Shown here piece by piece: positions 1-9,941 of a stretch of 64,000 bases of DNA. The notes under the pieces were generated by a model that saw nothing but the letters and a program-made list of their open reading frames with translations, was not told where the DNA came from and ran no database searches. The DNA comes from Microcoleus sp. bin38.metabat.b11b12b14.051 (GTDB lineage: Bacteria; Cyanobacteriota; Cyanobacteriia; Cyanobacteriales; Microcoleaceae), in NCBI RefSeq assembly GCF_013299165.1, contig NZ_JAAFKD010000022.1, positions 1 to 64,000 on the forward strand, in the 5' to 3' direction. The translations under genes and the position numbers were made by a program. Each line of letters starts with the position of its first letter. Positions within the stretch are counted from its first letter, which is position 1.

Positions 1-114
1 GTTCCGAACCTAGAGTCTTGAAACGCAGACCGAAGCCCTATCCTCGAATGCAGGAACCTCGCTCTACCTTCAAATCTAAACTGGCGCCGTGATTCAGACT
101 TTTTCAGTGCCATT

Positions 115-430
115 GGACTTTAGTCCTCTCTTTTCCTAGGACTCGCATTCCTCACTACCAACCCGAATGACTGCACAAAAAACCCATAAAATAGGTTCGT
201 AGTAAGGACTTTAGTCCTCTCTTTTCCTAGGACTCGCATTCCTCACTACCAACCCGAATGACTGCACAAAAAACCCATAAAATAGGTTCGTAGTAAGGAC
301 TTTAGTCCTCTCTTTTCCTAGGACTCGCATTCCTCACTACCAACCCGAATGACTGCACAAAAAACCCATAAAATAGGTTCGTAGTAAGGACTTTAGTCCT
401 CTCTTTTTTGAGGACTAAAGTCCTCACTAC
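115..430. repeat. 91-bp tandem repeat array
   Basis: Three full copies and a partial fourth copy of a 91-bp unit start at 115, 206, 297 and 388. Each unit opens with GGACTTTAGTCC and carries an AGGACTCGCATTCCTCACTAC block and a GGTTCGTAGTAAGG block. The array closes with an inverted AGGACTAAAGTCCTCACTAC copy near 411-430. The same GGTTCGTAGTGAGGACT core recurs at 2.6, 37.8, 41.2 and 60.5 kb. The stretch 1-563 holds no gene that I can support. Confidence 0.9.
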
Positions 431-461
431 AAACCAATCGAATGTACATCAAATCCAACAA

Positions 462-488
462 AAAAACCTCACAGGTGGAGGTTTTTGA
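462..488 (-). terminator. Intrinsic terminator of the WGxxGxxG gene
   Basis: Read on the minus strand, an AAACCTC...GAGGTTT stem with a short loop is followed by a run of seven T. It lies about 75 bp after the stop of the minus-strand gene at 564-884, so it probably ends that transcript. Confidence 0.65.
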
Positions 489-563
489 TGATTATTCGCG
501 CTATTGTGACAGGTTAAGACATCCTGTCCCTGCATCATGCCCACAGCGGGTTATACTGGAGCA

Positions 564-884
564 TTAGCGCAAATCTGTACGAACTGCGGGCTCGCGATCG
601 TTCACTGTGGTAGTATAGCGGACATTTTCTTGGCGTTTGCGGGGCATCAAACCGAGCAAACCCGACAAGCCGAGCAAGCCTAGCCATCCCCAATCAAAAT
701 CGCGATCGTTCTCAGCACTGTAGACACCCGAGCGAGGAGTTGTGGTTGTAGTTGTGGTGTCTCTGCTGTTAGTACCAGGAGCAGTATTTGTCTGAGCAGA
801 AGCTGGCAGATGAGCTGGAGCAATTGCTAAACCAGCAGCGATAATAGTGGCACCGATTGTTTTGGTTAAGTCAGAACGTTTCAT
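564..884 (-). CDS. WGxxGxxG-type small anchored protein
   Basis: This is a 106-residue protein with a Sec-type signal peptide (about residues 1-30, ending in ASA). A low-complexity Thr-rich stretch follows at about 43-50. Next comes a short hydrophobic segment with the WGWLGLLGLSGLLGL motif (about 66-80), then a basic RKR stop-transfer signature. That tripartite arrangement matches the small WGxxGxxG anchor proteins common in cyanobacteria. They are thought to sit in the cytoplasmic or thylakoid membrane, but their molecular role is unknown. The gene stands alone and is followed by a terminator-like hairpin. The start is an ATG. The family call rests on the motif only, and no enzymatic function is implied. 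Confidence 0.7.
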   Translation of the reverse strand: MKRSDLTKTIGATIIAAGLAIAPAHLPASAQTNTAPGTNSRDTTTTTTTPRSGVYSAENDRDFDWGWLGLLGLSGLLGLMPRKRQENVRYTTTVNDREPAVRTDLR

Positions 885-1122
885 AATTCAAATGCTCTCT
901 GTTGGCTGCAAAAATCTTTAACTATCACCAATATATCGATCGGCAATTAAAGTTAAATCCACCTGTAGCAGTAAAGATTGATCAACTCCAGCTATTACTA
1001 CAGATTGATCTCCAATTTTTTTTGAGCAAGCGCATCAAATGAAACGTGACTTGCTGTGGCCTTCGGGCAACAGACAAGGGCGGGCATTACAGCTTGGTTG
1101 CTTGTGAGATAGAAGCACCAAA

Positions 1123-1171
1123 TATAATAGACAATCTACTGTTGACAAAAAAAGGTAAACTCAGGTATTGC
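1123..1171 (+). promoter_or_regulatory. Possible promoter region of ccmP
   Basis: A perfect TATAAT lies at 1123-1128. A TTGACA at 1142-1147 is followed, 18 bp later, by TATTGC at 1166-1171. Either could be a sigma-70-type promoter for the gene starting at 1214. The 885-1213 stretch shows nothing else that I can name. This is inference only. Confidence 0.3.
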
Positions 1172-1213
1172 ACAGACAACACTTAAAGCTCGAACGACGG
1201 AGATCGAAACAAA

Positions 1214-1858
1214 TTGGGAATAGAGCTACGCAGCTACGTATTTCTAGACAACTTGCAGCCGCAGCACGCAGCATACATTGGCACCATCGCCGCCGGATTT
1301 TTGCCGCTGCCGGGGGATGCGTCGCTGTGGATAGAAATCTCGCCCGGTATCGAAATTAACCGAATTACCGATGTCGCCCTCAAATCAGCCTCCGTGCGCC
1401 CGGGAGTGCAGATAGTCGAACGCCTGTACGGCTTGCTGGAAGTACACTCGGGCCAGCAAGGCGAAACCCGCGCCGCCGGGTTAGCAATTCTAGAATTCAT
1501 CGGAGTCCGCAGAGAAGAATGTATCAAACCGCGAGTAATTTCCAGCCAAATTATTCGCAACATCGACCCCCACCAAACGCAATTAATCAACCGCAGCAGG
1601 CGCGGACAATTGCTGCTGTCAGGACAAACGCTTTATGTCTTAGAAGTAGAACCGGCCGCCTATGCAGCGCTGGCTGCCAATGAAGCAGAAAAAGGCGCAT
1701 CGATTAACATCTTAGAGGTTCAGGCAGTCGGCAGTTTCGGGCGACTTTACCTCGGCGGCGCCGAACGAGATATTATCGCAGGTTCTCAGGCAGCAATTGC
1801 GGCGGTGGAAAGCGTATCGGGTCGAGAAAATCCAGCAATTTTTGGGCGCAAGGAGTAG
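1214..1858 (+). CDS. ccmP: Carboxysome shell protein CcmP (double BMC-T)
   Basis: This 214-residue protein has two consecutive bacterial-microcompartment folds (about residues 1-100 and 105-205). It closely resembles cyanobacterial CcmP along its whole length: [15 protein letters not shown] at the start, [42 protein letters not shown] and the end SVSGRE. CcmP forms stacked pseudohexameric trimers in the beta-carboxysome shell with a large gated pore, proposed to pass metabolites such as 3-phosphoglycerate and RuBP. The start is TTG at 1214, chosen because homologues begin MGVELRSY. It lies outside any ccmKLMN cluster, which is usual for ccmP. A pentapeptide-repeat gene follows after 20 bp and may be co-transcribed. 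Confidence 0.93.
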   Translation: MGIELRSYVFLDNLQPQHAAYIGTIAAGFLPLPGDASLWIEISPGIEINRITDVALKSASVRPGVQIVERLYGLLEVHSGQQGETRAAGLAILEFIGVRREECIKPRVISSQIIRNIDPHQTQLINRSRRGQLLLSGQTLYVLEVEPAAYAALAANEAEKGASINILEVQAVGSFGRLYLGGAERDIIAGSQAAIAAVESVSGRENPAIFGRKE

Positions 1859-1878
1859 GGGTTAAAGGAGATGGAATT

Positions 1879-2631
1879 ATGGCAAACATACAGCATTTAG
1901 CGCTGCTAAAAAAAGGTGCAGTTACTTGGATAGAATGGAGAAATCTTAACCCCAATCTCGAACCGGATCTCAGCGAAGCTAACCTGGCATCAGTAAATCT
2001 CAGAGGCGCGCATCTCGGGCGGTCAAACCTGTTCAAATCTGACTTGTTTAAAGCTAAATTAATTGCAGCAAATCTCGCAGAATCTAACCTCAGTTTAGCA
2101 AATCTTACCGGAGCGCAACTGCTCGATACTAATTTAGTTAAAGCTAATTTAACAGGAGCTAACTTGCGAGCTGCTGACCTCCGGGGAGCTGATTTGAGCG
2201 GTGCTAATTTAATAGGAGCTGACCTCAGTGGTGCGAATATCCAACAAACCGATTTAGGAGATGCGAATTTGATCGGTGCGGCTATGTTTCGAGTTAATGC
2301 GATCGGCGCCAATCTCAATCATACTAATCTCAGTCAAGCTAATCTCAATCAAGCCGAATTTATTGAAGCACATTTTTACGCAGCTAATTTATCTAAAGCT
2401 AACCTCGGACAAGCTCATTTCACCGGAGCATATCTTTTGAGGGCAAATCTCAGTTTTGCGGACTTGAGTGCTGCCGATTTCCGGTGGACAAATCTCGGCA
2501 AAGCTGATTTGAGAGGGGCGAATTTGACCGGGGCAAATCTCAGAGGAGCGAACTTGGCGGGAGCTAATTTGGGCGGCGCTCATTTGCAAAATACAACCAT
2601 GCCTGATGGCAGCATTGTTTCACCATCATAG
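1879..2631 (+). CDS. Pentapeptide-repeat protein
   Basis: From about residue 30 to 240 of 250, nearly the whole protein is built of A(D/N)LXX pentapeptides such as ANLTG, ADLRG and ANLRG. These fold as a right-handed quadrilateral beta-helix. The first 30 residues (LLKKGAVTWIEWRN) form the short amphipathic N-cap common in cyanobacterial members. There is no signal peptide, so it is probably cytosolic. It starts 20 bp after ccmP on the same strand. The short gap suggests one transcript but does not show a carboxysome role. Biochemical functions of most cyanobacterial pentapeptide proteins are unknown. Confidence 0.9.
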   Translation: MANIQHLALLKKGAVTWIEWRNLNPNLEPDLSEANLASVNLRGAHLGRSNLFKSDLFKAKLIAANLAESNLSLANLTGAQLLDTNLVKANLTGANLRAADLRGADLSGANLIGADLSGANIQQTDLGDANLIGAAMFRVNAIGANLNHTNLSQANLNQAEFIEAHFYAANLSKANLGQAHFTGAYLLRANLSFADLSAADFRWTNLGKADLRGANLTGANLRGANLAGANLGGAHLQNTTMPDGSIVSPS

Positions 2632-2765
2632 GTTTGTAGTGAGGACTCGCATTCCTGACTACCAATCAAATTGCTCATCGACAATTCACGTTTGTAGTGA
2701 GGACTTCAGTCCTTCCTGTGACTTTGAGTAAATGCGGACTCGCATTCCTCACTACGAACCAAATT
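2632..2765. repeat. Degenerate copies of the GGACT dispersed repeat
   Basis: Two or three copies of a TTTGTAGTGAGGACT / ATTCCTCACTAC element sit between the pentapeptide gene and the next minus-strand gene. They belong to the family that is tandemly arrayed at 115-430. No gene is seen here. Confidence 0.75.
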
Positions 2766-2777
2766 TTTGATCTGTAA

Positions 2778-3308
2778 TTAATTTCTACCCGCTGGCGATA
2801 CATTGTACAGTCCTCTAACCGGGCCCGGTGCTGCCTGCGGTTGTTGCTCCTGCCTCGGTACAAACGGCTCTGGGGCTGCTGCTGCTGGGGAAATCGGGAA
2901 ACAGCCACTCGGTTGAGGCGCTATCTGGCAAGCAGGAGGTAAAGCCATGATTGAGGCGTCAAAGGGATTGGTGGCATCCGGGACGCGGAGAATCGGATCG
3001 CTAGAAACCTGCCGCTGCATGACTCGTCGGTACATCCCGTTGATGCGGCTGGCGTCCCGCTCCATTTCTTTTTCGGGAAAGGCAACGACGCCGCTAGGAG
3101 CACCGATGCCTAAATAATCGCCCAAGTAACCTTGCAAGCTGACGTTGTGGTAAAAATCTCCTGAAGCTTCAAAGAATTGTCGGTTGAAGTCGTCGCCAAT
3201 TGGGTGAAATCGAGCTGGTTCTGCTTGAGCTCCTTTGGCTGATGCCACTGCGACAGAAGCGACAGCGAGAATCAACGCGCCACTCAGACTTTTTAACTTT
3301 TGACTCAT
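2778..3308 (-). CDS. Secreted protein of unknown function
   Basis: This 176-residue protein has a clear Sec signal peptide (about residues 1-29, cleavage likely after AQA). The central part is hydrophilic, with aromatic GDDFNRQFFEASGDFYHN and a pair of cysteines (ACQIAPQPSGC, about residues 127-137) that could form a disulfide. The C-terminus is rich in Pro, Gln and Ala. I recognise no domain. It is probably periplasmic. The ATG start at 3308 and the pyrE start at 3392 diverge across only about 80 bp, so their promoters must lie in that gap. Confidence 0.65.
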   Translation of the reverse strand: MSQKLKSLSGALILAVASVAVASAKGAQAEPARFHPIGDDFNRQFFEASGDFYHNVSLQGYLGDYLGIGAPSGVVAFPEKEMERDASRINGMYRRVMQRQVSSDPILRVPDATNPFDASIMALPPACQIAPQPSGCFPISPAAAAPEPFVPRQEQQPQAAPGPVRGLYNVSPAGRN

Positions 3309-3391
3309 ATATTTCAGCTTCTAGATTAATTACGGTTCCAATATAAACTGATTATCGGCGGATTATTTGTGTTTTCTACACGGTGTAAGTT

Positions 3392-3967
3392 ATGGATGCT
3401 GCTGATTTAAATGTGTTGCGCGATCGACTTTTGGATTTGTTGTGCGAGTTTGCCTATCGCGAGGGCGACTTTGTGTTGTCTTCGGGACAGCAAAGTTCCT
3501 ATTATATCAACTGCAAACCGGTGACTTTGCACGCTGAAGGTGCTTTGGCGACGGGGCGCGTACTCCTCTCGATGCTAGCGCCCCAAGTGCAGGCTGTGGG
3601 CGGTTTGACGTTGGGTGCCGACCCGATTGTAACTGCGGTAAGCGTGGTTTCGGCTTTGGAAGGTCGATCGATTCCAGCGCTAATTGTCCGCAAAGAGACG
3701 AAGGGACACGGCACAATGGCGTATATTGAGGGGCCCGTATTACCAGAGGGGACGAATGTAGCGGTGTTGGAGGACGTGGTGACGACGGGTAAATCGGCGA
3801 TGCAGGCGGTGGAAAGGTTGCGTGGTGCTGGCTATAAAGTCGATCGCGTGTTGTCTCTGATCGATCGAGAGCAAGGTGGAGATCAATTATATCGCGAGCA
3901 GGGATTGGATTTTCAGGCCGTTTTTACGATCGCCGATCTCAAACAATGGCTTAGTACCAAAAAATAG
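3392..3967 (+). CDS. pyrE: Orotate phosphoribosyltransferase
   Basis: This enzyme converts orotate and PRPP to orotidine 5'-monophosphate, the fifth step of de novo pyrimidine synthesis, in the cytosol. The 191-residue length is normal for bacterial PyrE. Visible motifs are FVLSSGQQSSYYINCK near the N-terminus, the catalytic-loop region VRKETKGHGT, and the PRPP-binding signature VLEDVVTTGKSA (about residues 129-140). It starts with ATG and is preceded by a divergent gene. No pyrimidine genes adjoin it, so it looks monocistronic. It ends facing thiC, with a long inverted repeat between them. Confidence 0.95.
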   Translation: MDAADLNVLRDRLLDLLCEFAYREGDFVLSSGQQSSYYINCKPVTLHAEGALATGRVLLSMLAPQVQAVGGLTLGADPIVTAVSVVSALEGRSIPALIVRKETKGHGTMAYIEGPVLPEGTNVAVLEDVVTTGKSAMQAVERLRGAGYKVDRVLSLIDREQGGDQLYREQGLDFQAVFTIADLKQWLSTKK

Positions 3968-4046
3968 GGCTCTAAGTTTATTGTATGGTTGGTTGGGTTT
4001 GTTGGGTTGGGCGATCGACATAACATTATCAACGTAAATCTTGTCA

Positions 4047-4100
4047 GGGCGGGTTCACTCTAATCTCTGGTTTAAAACCAGAGAATTTGTCAACCCGCCC
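4047..4100. repeat. 54-bp nested inverted repeat between converging genes
   Basis: The outer arms are GGGCGGGTT (4047-4055) and AACCCGCCC (4092-4100). Nested inside is a perfect CTCTGGTTT/AAACCAGAG stem (4065-4083). It lies between the stops of pyrE and thiC and could act as a bidirectional terminator, although no T-tract follows directly. Confidence 0.7.
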
Positions 4101-4111
4101 CCAGTCAGAGA

Positions 4112-5488
<1,377 letters not shown>

Positions 5489-5504
5489 TTATGTCCTTCC
5501 TAAA

Positions 5505-5584
5505 CAGCTTCCCTCCGCTGGTATTACCCAGACTCAGGTTCTAAGGGTGTTTTCTCAGCCCGGATCTTCGGGCACCCCTAGCTT
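5505..5584 (-). promoter_or_regulatory. TPP riboswitch (THI element) of thiC
   Basis: Read on the minus strand, the leader shows the conserved THI-box order: GGGGTGCCC, then GGCTGAGAAAACACCC, then TTAGAACCTGA, then GGTAATACCAGCGGAGGGAA. It ends about 20 bp before the thiC ATG. This is an aptamer for thiamine pyrophosphate. The short distance to the start codon, with the GGAGGGA end of the aptamer close to the ribosome site, favours control of translation initiation. The mode of control is inference. Confidence 0.95.
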
Positions 5585-5821
5585 TAGGCATATGATACTA
5601 TCACTTATGTTGGGCAAAGATTAAATTTTCATAAAAAATTCCACAAGTCTGTAAATATTTAAGAAATTTAAGAAATTTTATTAAATATTAAATATATTTA
5701 ATTTTGCAATTGATAAATGATTGTAAAGCGCTGCTATCCCTAGGTAATCGGACTTTCCTTACTGGTGATATTTTTCCTGTCAAAAAAGTACGCCCAACCA
5801 GCTATCTCCTCGGGAATCGCC

Positions 5822-6382
5822 TTAACCCAAAATCAAATCAATACTGACTGCAAACTCTGGAAAAGCCAGCGGCGAGACTTGTTCCCCGCGTTCAATCTTT
5901 TGTACTGAAGTGTAGCCGTTGGCCGTCGGATTGCGGTAAACTTCTAAACAGTTCGCTTCCAGATCCCACAACCATACTTCCTGAATCCCAGAACGAGCAT
6001 AGTTCGGTACTTTCACATCGCGATCGAAATCAACATTGCTATCTGAAACCTCTACCAAAAGCAACACTTCTGAGGGTATTGGATGCGCTGTAGCGTAGTA
6101 ATCAGCACGAGGCTGTAGCAATACAACATCCGGCTGAGGTTCAGTTCTTTCTGTCAACTGAATTGGATCTTGAACACCCAAAATAGCAAGTTCTTCTGGA
6201 ATTGCGCTCAACCGCCGGACTAAGCGCTTTACACAACTTGCATGACGAGTACCAATTGCTGCCATGACGATAATTTCTCCTTCGATCAATTCAACTCTAT
6301 CATCTTCACCAAAAACACCAGCATCAGCCATCAGGTGATATTCTTGGACTGTAAATAGCCGTCTTTGCATTTGAACAGACAT
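5822..6382 (-). CDS. Uma2 family putative endonuclease (copy 1)
   Basis: This 186-residue protein is of the Uma2 (formerly DUF820) family, a PD-(D/E)xK-like nuclease fold greatly expanded in cyanobacteria. Visible family motifs are FTVQEYHLMADAGVF at the start, VELIEGEI, PQPDVVLL, LLLVEVSDS and KVPNYARSGIQEVWLWDLE. The Asp of PQPD and the Glu of VEVS are the usual catalytic candidates and are present. The biological role of the family is not established. It lies 100 bp from a paralogue on the same strand, and the two share an almost identical C-terminal third. Confidence 0.88.
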   Translation of the reverse strand: MSVQMQRRLFTVQEYHLMADAGVFGEDDRVELIEGEIIVMAAIGTRHASCVKRLVRRLSAIPEELAILGVQDPIQLTERTEPQPDVVLLQPRADYYATAHPIPSEVLLLVEVSDSNVDFDRDVKVPNYARSGIQEVWLWDLEANCLEVYRNPTANGYTSVQKIERGEQVSPLAFPEFAVSIDLILG

Positions 6383-6482
6383 AACTATTCTCCTTTTTCA
6401 GCAGTTATTATTATTTTAGCATATTCGTCTGTAATATTAAATTATCTCTAGTAATCGGCGCAGCTATTCCCTGGGAATTTTC

Positions 6483-7043
6483 CTAACCCAAAATCAAATC
6501 TATACTGACTGCGAACTCTGGAAAAGCCAGCGGCGAGACTTGTTCTCCGCGCTCAATCTTTTGTACGGAAGTGTAGCCGTTTGGCGTGGGATTGCGGTAA
6601 ACTTCTAAACAATTAACCTCAAGATCCCACAACCATACTTCCTGAATCCCAGAACGAGCATAATTTGGTACTTTCACATCGCGATCGTAATTAACGGTAC
6701 TATCTGCTACCTCTACCAACAGCAAAATATCTTCGCTATTTGGCAGGGATTCTTCATAAAAATCAGCGCGACGTTGTACTAAAGCAATATCAGGTTGAGG
6801 TTCAGAATTATCATCAAGGCTAATAGGATTTTGCACGCGGATAATAGCACGTGTTCGCACCCGATCGCCAAAAAACTCTGTAAGGCGATCGACACGGGCG
6901 GCGTGGCGCCTACCAATTGCTGCCATTTGGATAATTTCTCCTTGGATAAGTTCTACTCGTTCGTTATCTCTAAATACGCCAGCCTCACTCATCAGGTGAT
7001 ATTCTTGCACTGTAAATAGCCGTCTTTGAGTCTGAATAGACAT
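6483..7043 (-). CDS. Uma2 family putative endonuclease (copy 2)
   Basis: This 186-residue paralogue of the neighbouring gene has the same motifs: FTVQEYHLMSEAGVF, VELIQGEI, PQPDIALVQ, LLLVEVADS and KVPNYARSGIQEVWLWDLE. The N-terminal two thirds differ clearly between the copies (for example RHAARVDRLTEFFGDRV here against RHASCVKRLVRRLSAI). The last 60 residues differ at only two positions. This points to tandem duplication followed by divergence or partial gene conversion. A TATTCTCC block (GGAGAATA on the coding strand) precedes both ATG starts and serves as ribosome site. Confidence 0.88.
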   Translation of the reverse strand: MSIQTQRRLFTVQEYHLMSEAGVFRDNERVELIQGEIIQMAAIGRRHAARVDRLTEFFGDRVRTRAIIRVQNPISLDDNSEPQPDIALVQRRADFYEESLPNSEDILLLVEVADSTVNYDRDVKVPNYARSGIQEVWLWDLEVNCLEVYRNPTPNGYTSVQKIERGEQVSPLAFPEFAVSIDLILG

Positions 7044-7082
7044 AACTATTCTCCTTTGTCAACAGTCTATCTAAGCTTACCA

Positions 7083-7208
7083 CAAAAAAAACCACTCCAA
7101 ACGGAGTGGCGAAAAGAGGAAAACTTTAAATGGAAAATCTTAAAAAAACATGGTTTAAATCACGCCATAGACTTATTAGTAGGACAAGCAATTATTGCCC
7201 TACTAATA
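7083..7208 (-). terminator. Terminator region of the RTX/Calx-beta gene
   Basis: On the minus strand the stop of the large gene is followed by a 10-bp stem (TATTAGTAGG 7174-7183 with CCTACTAATA 7199-7208). A perfect CCACTCC/GGAGTGG hairpin (7092-7109) with a T8 tract follows it. The second is a textbook Rho-independent terminator. Confidence 0.88.
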
Positions 7209-7211
7209 GCC

Positions 7212-9941
7212 TTAGAGTAGAGTAATTGCCGTAGATGCCGGAGCGCCGATCGCACCAGGGCCAAAACCTAAGTTTACAGTCCCAGCAGTTAACCCAGGAA
7301 CATTGTTAATTGTCAGACTCACGCTCGTTTGACCGGGATTAAAGTTCACCGCACCTCCCGAGGGTTTCTGAGCGTAGGGCCCGATAATGTTGAAGTCTAC
7401 ATTGTTCACGGGTTGACCGCCGCCGGGAGCAACAATCAAAAAGTCGATCGAAGCTGAAACCCCAGTATTGCCGCTGCGGTTAATCGTAAAAGTTCCAGCA
7501 GCGCCGTCAGCAACAGAACCAGGAGACGAACCGTAAGAGAAGAAAGTAGGAGGTACAGCAGTAGTATCAACGATCGACAACACCGCAGCCGAAGGACTCG
7601 CCAAAGTACCGCCGCTCAAGAACAAATTCATCGTCTCAGTAGGCTCTGCGATGCTATCAAATAAACTTTGAACCGGAACTTGGGCGCTAGCTTGTCCCGG
7701 TGCAAAATTCACCGCTTGAACTACAGCCGTATAATCAGGTTGAGAACCCCCAGCCAGAGCAGTACCGTCGCCCGTGCGGAACAAAATCGTGGCCGGTACA
7801 GAAAGATCGCCACCGCGATTGATCGTAATCGGAGCAGTTTGGCCCTCGTTGACGCTGTAAGTAGCCGCACTGAAGAAAAACGTGTTTTGACCCGGAGTCG
7901 GAGTCGGCGCAGGCGTTGGAGTCGGCGCAGGCGTTGGAGTCGGAAAAGGCGTTGGAGTCGGAAAAGGCGTCGGAGTCGGCGTCGGAGTCGGGACGGGCGG
8001 CACATCCAGAATCGTCAAAATTGACGGATTGCTGCCCACATTGCCGCCGCTGAGTACCAAATTTATTGTTTCTGACGATTCCAGAATCATGTCGCTCAGA
8101 GCTGCAATCGTGAAACTAGCGCTATTTTGCCCCGCCGCAAAGTTCAGCGAACCCGCCGCCACAGTGTAATCAGGTGCGGTACCGCTAGAAGTCGCCGAAC
8201 CATCAACTGTAGCGTAGCCGATCGTCGCAGCAGCAGTACCGCCCGATCGAGTAACGTTAATCGTCGCCACACCGCCTTCACTCACCGTGTAACTCTGCTG
8301 GCTGAATTGGAAAATACTCGCAGGCGTTGGAGTCGGCGCAGGCGTTGGAGTCGGCGCAGGTGTCGGAGTCGGAGTCGGAGTCGGCGCAGGAGTCGGAGTC
8401 GGCGCCACAATGGCGTCAGAAATCCCCAGAATAGTCGCCGGCAAAGTACCCAGAGTCGCAGCGCCTACGGGAGCCTGAAGCTGCAAAATCGCCGTTTCAG
8501 TTCCTTCAGCTAAGCCATCAGCCACCAGATTAAAACTGATAGTCTTGGGCGAGGTTTCCCCGTCAGCAAAACTAACCGTTTGGGGCTGCGCCACATTGTA
8601 GTCAGCAGGACTCGCTTGACCGTTAGCTCCACCCGGAGAGACAGTATAGTTTACCGATACTGCGCCTTGGCTGCCGCCCGTGCGCGTAACTTGCACCGTA
8701 GCATTGCCGCCTTCGGTACCGTTGAAAGTAGGCTGGCTGAAGTTGAGAATTCCGCCGGGGGGAGTCGGTGTCGGCGTTGCAGGTACTGTCGGCTGATCGG
8801 AAATTCCAAAAATCGCCGCCGGCAAAGTGCCCAAAGTCGCGCCACCAACCGGAGGCAAAAGTTGCAAAATCGCTGTCTCAGTTCCTTCGGCTAAGCCGTC
8901 AGCTTTTAGATTGAAACTGATTTGAGCGGCAGTTTGTCCGTCAGTAAAGGTGACTGTCTGAGCGGGCGCGGCGGTGTAGTCGTCGGGAGTTGCGCCGTTG
9001 ACTGCACTGGGAGTAATTATGTAGTTTGCCGATACTGCGCCCTGAGAGCCGCCGGTGCGCGTGACGTTGACTGTGACGTTATTTCCTTCTGTGCCGCTGT
9101 AGGTGGGCTGGCTGAAGTTCAAGACGCCTGCACCCACAACTGGAGTCGGGGTTGGGGCTGGGGTTGGAGTCGGTGTTGGCGTTGGCGTTGGTACCGGGAA
9201 TCCGGCCGATTGGAACCACGCCGGATTCGCGCTCAGTTGGGCTGCGCTCAAACCTTGGATGTTGACTAAATACTCGCCGGTGCCGGTATCGCGAATGAGG
9301 GTGTTGCCGATCGCAATCCCATTCGATCCTGTACCATCAATAAACTGCAAATCGCTGAATTGCAGCCCGCCAAATAACTGGATGACATCATTTCCTGCCA
9401 CTCGGAAGTCGGTAATTACGTCGGCATCGGGGACTCCGGGGCCGCCGGTGGTGGCTGTGGGTTTGCCGTCGCCGACTCGCCCGATCGCAAAAATGTCATT
9501 TCCGCCACCGCCGCTCATCGTATCAGAACCGAGGTCGCCGTAAAGCACATCGTCGCCGAGATCGCCCAGAATCAAGTCGTTGCCTTTGCCGCCGAACATC
9601 GTGTCATTATCTTTGCCGCCGAAGATAGTGTCGTTTCCGTCGTTGCCGAAAACGCTGTCATTGCCGATGTCGCCTCTAACTAAGTCGTTACCTTTGCCGC
9701 CGTATACTTGGTCATCGTCTTTACCGCCGTATACTTGATCGTCGCCTTCGTTGCCGTTCGCAATATCGTTGCCGGGGCCGCCGTATACCAGGTCATTTCC
9801 TGACCCTGCACTGATTGCATCATTGCCTTCTAGCCCGCTGATGGTGTCGTCACCCAGCAAATTTCCCAAACTAATTGTGCGTCCGTCTGGTAAGATTCCC
9901 GGCATCACATCGGGGCCGAGAGTTCCTGTTATGTTTGCCAT
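7212..9941 (-). CDS. RTX nonapeptide / Calx-beta repeat surface protein
   Basis: This 909-residue protein lacks a Sec signal. Residues about 30-152 hold RTX-type calcium-binding nonapeptides (GNDLVYGGPGND, GNDTIFGGKDND). A DVITDFRVAGNDVI segment follows, typical of the region after RTX blocks. Four or five Calx-beta domains (about 272-385, 396-510, 545-640, 690-785 and a divergent last one) are separated by Pro-Thr linkers. Calx-beta motifs such as SVSEGGVATINVTRSGG are clear. Both modules bind calcium and are typical of secreted adhesion or sheath proteins. Export is probably type I. RTX repeats usually lie near the C-terminus, so their N-terminal position is unusual. No secretion genes adjoin it. 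Confidence 0.85.
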   Translation of the reverse strand: MANITGTLGPDVMPGILPDGRTISLGNLLGDDTISGLEGNDAISAGSGNDLVYGGPGNDIANGNEGDDQVYGGKDDDQVYGGKGNDLVRGDIGNDSVFGNDGNDTIFGGKDNDTMFGGKGNDLILGDLGDDVLYGDLGSDTMSGGGGNDIFAIGRVGDGKPTATTGGPGVPDADVITDFRVAGNDVIQLFGGLQFSDLQFIDGTGSNGIAIGNTLIRDTGTGEYLVNIQGLSAAQLSANPAWFQSAGFPVPTPTPTPTPTPAPTPTPVVGAGVLNFSQPTYSGTEGNNVTVNVTRTGGSQGAVSANYIITPSAVNGATPDDYTAAPAQTVTFTDGQTAAQISFNLKADGLAEGTETAILQLLPPVGGATLGTLPAAIFGISDQPTVPATPTPTPPGGILNFSQPTFNGTEGGNATVQVTRTGGSQGAVSVNYTVSPGGANGQASPADYNVAQPQTVSFADGETSPKTISFNLVADGLAEGTETAILQLQAPVGAATLGTLPATILGISDAIVAPTPTPAPTPTPTPTPAPTPTPAPTPTPASIFQFSQQSYTVSEGGVATINVTRSGGTAAATIGYATVDGSATSSGTAPDYTVAAGSLNFAAGQNSASFTIAALSDMILESSETINLVLSGGNVGSNPSILTILDVPPVPTPTPTPTPFPTPTPFPTPTPAPTPTPAPTPTPGQNTFFFSAATYSVNEGQTAPITINRGGDLSVPATILFRTGDGTALAGGSQPDYTAVVQAVNFAPGQASAQVPVQSLFDSIAEPTETMNLFLSGGTLASPSAAVLSIVDTTAVPPTFFSYGSSPGSVADGAAGTFTINRSGNTGVSASIDFLIVAPGGGQPVNNVDFNIIGPYAQKPSGGAVNFNPGQTSVSLTINNVPGLTAGTVNLGFGPGAIGAPASTAITLL

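Noticed and set aside
7668..9543. Several Arg- or Gly-rich frames opposite the RTX/Calx-beta gene
   Set aside because: They are antisense shadows of Pro-Thr and Gly-Asp codon repeats.
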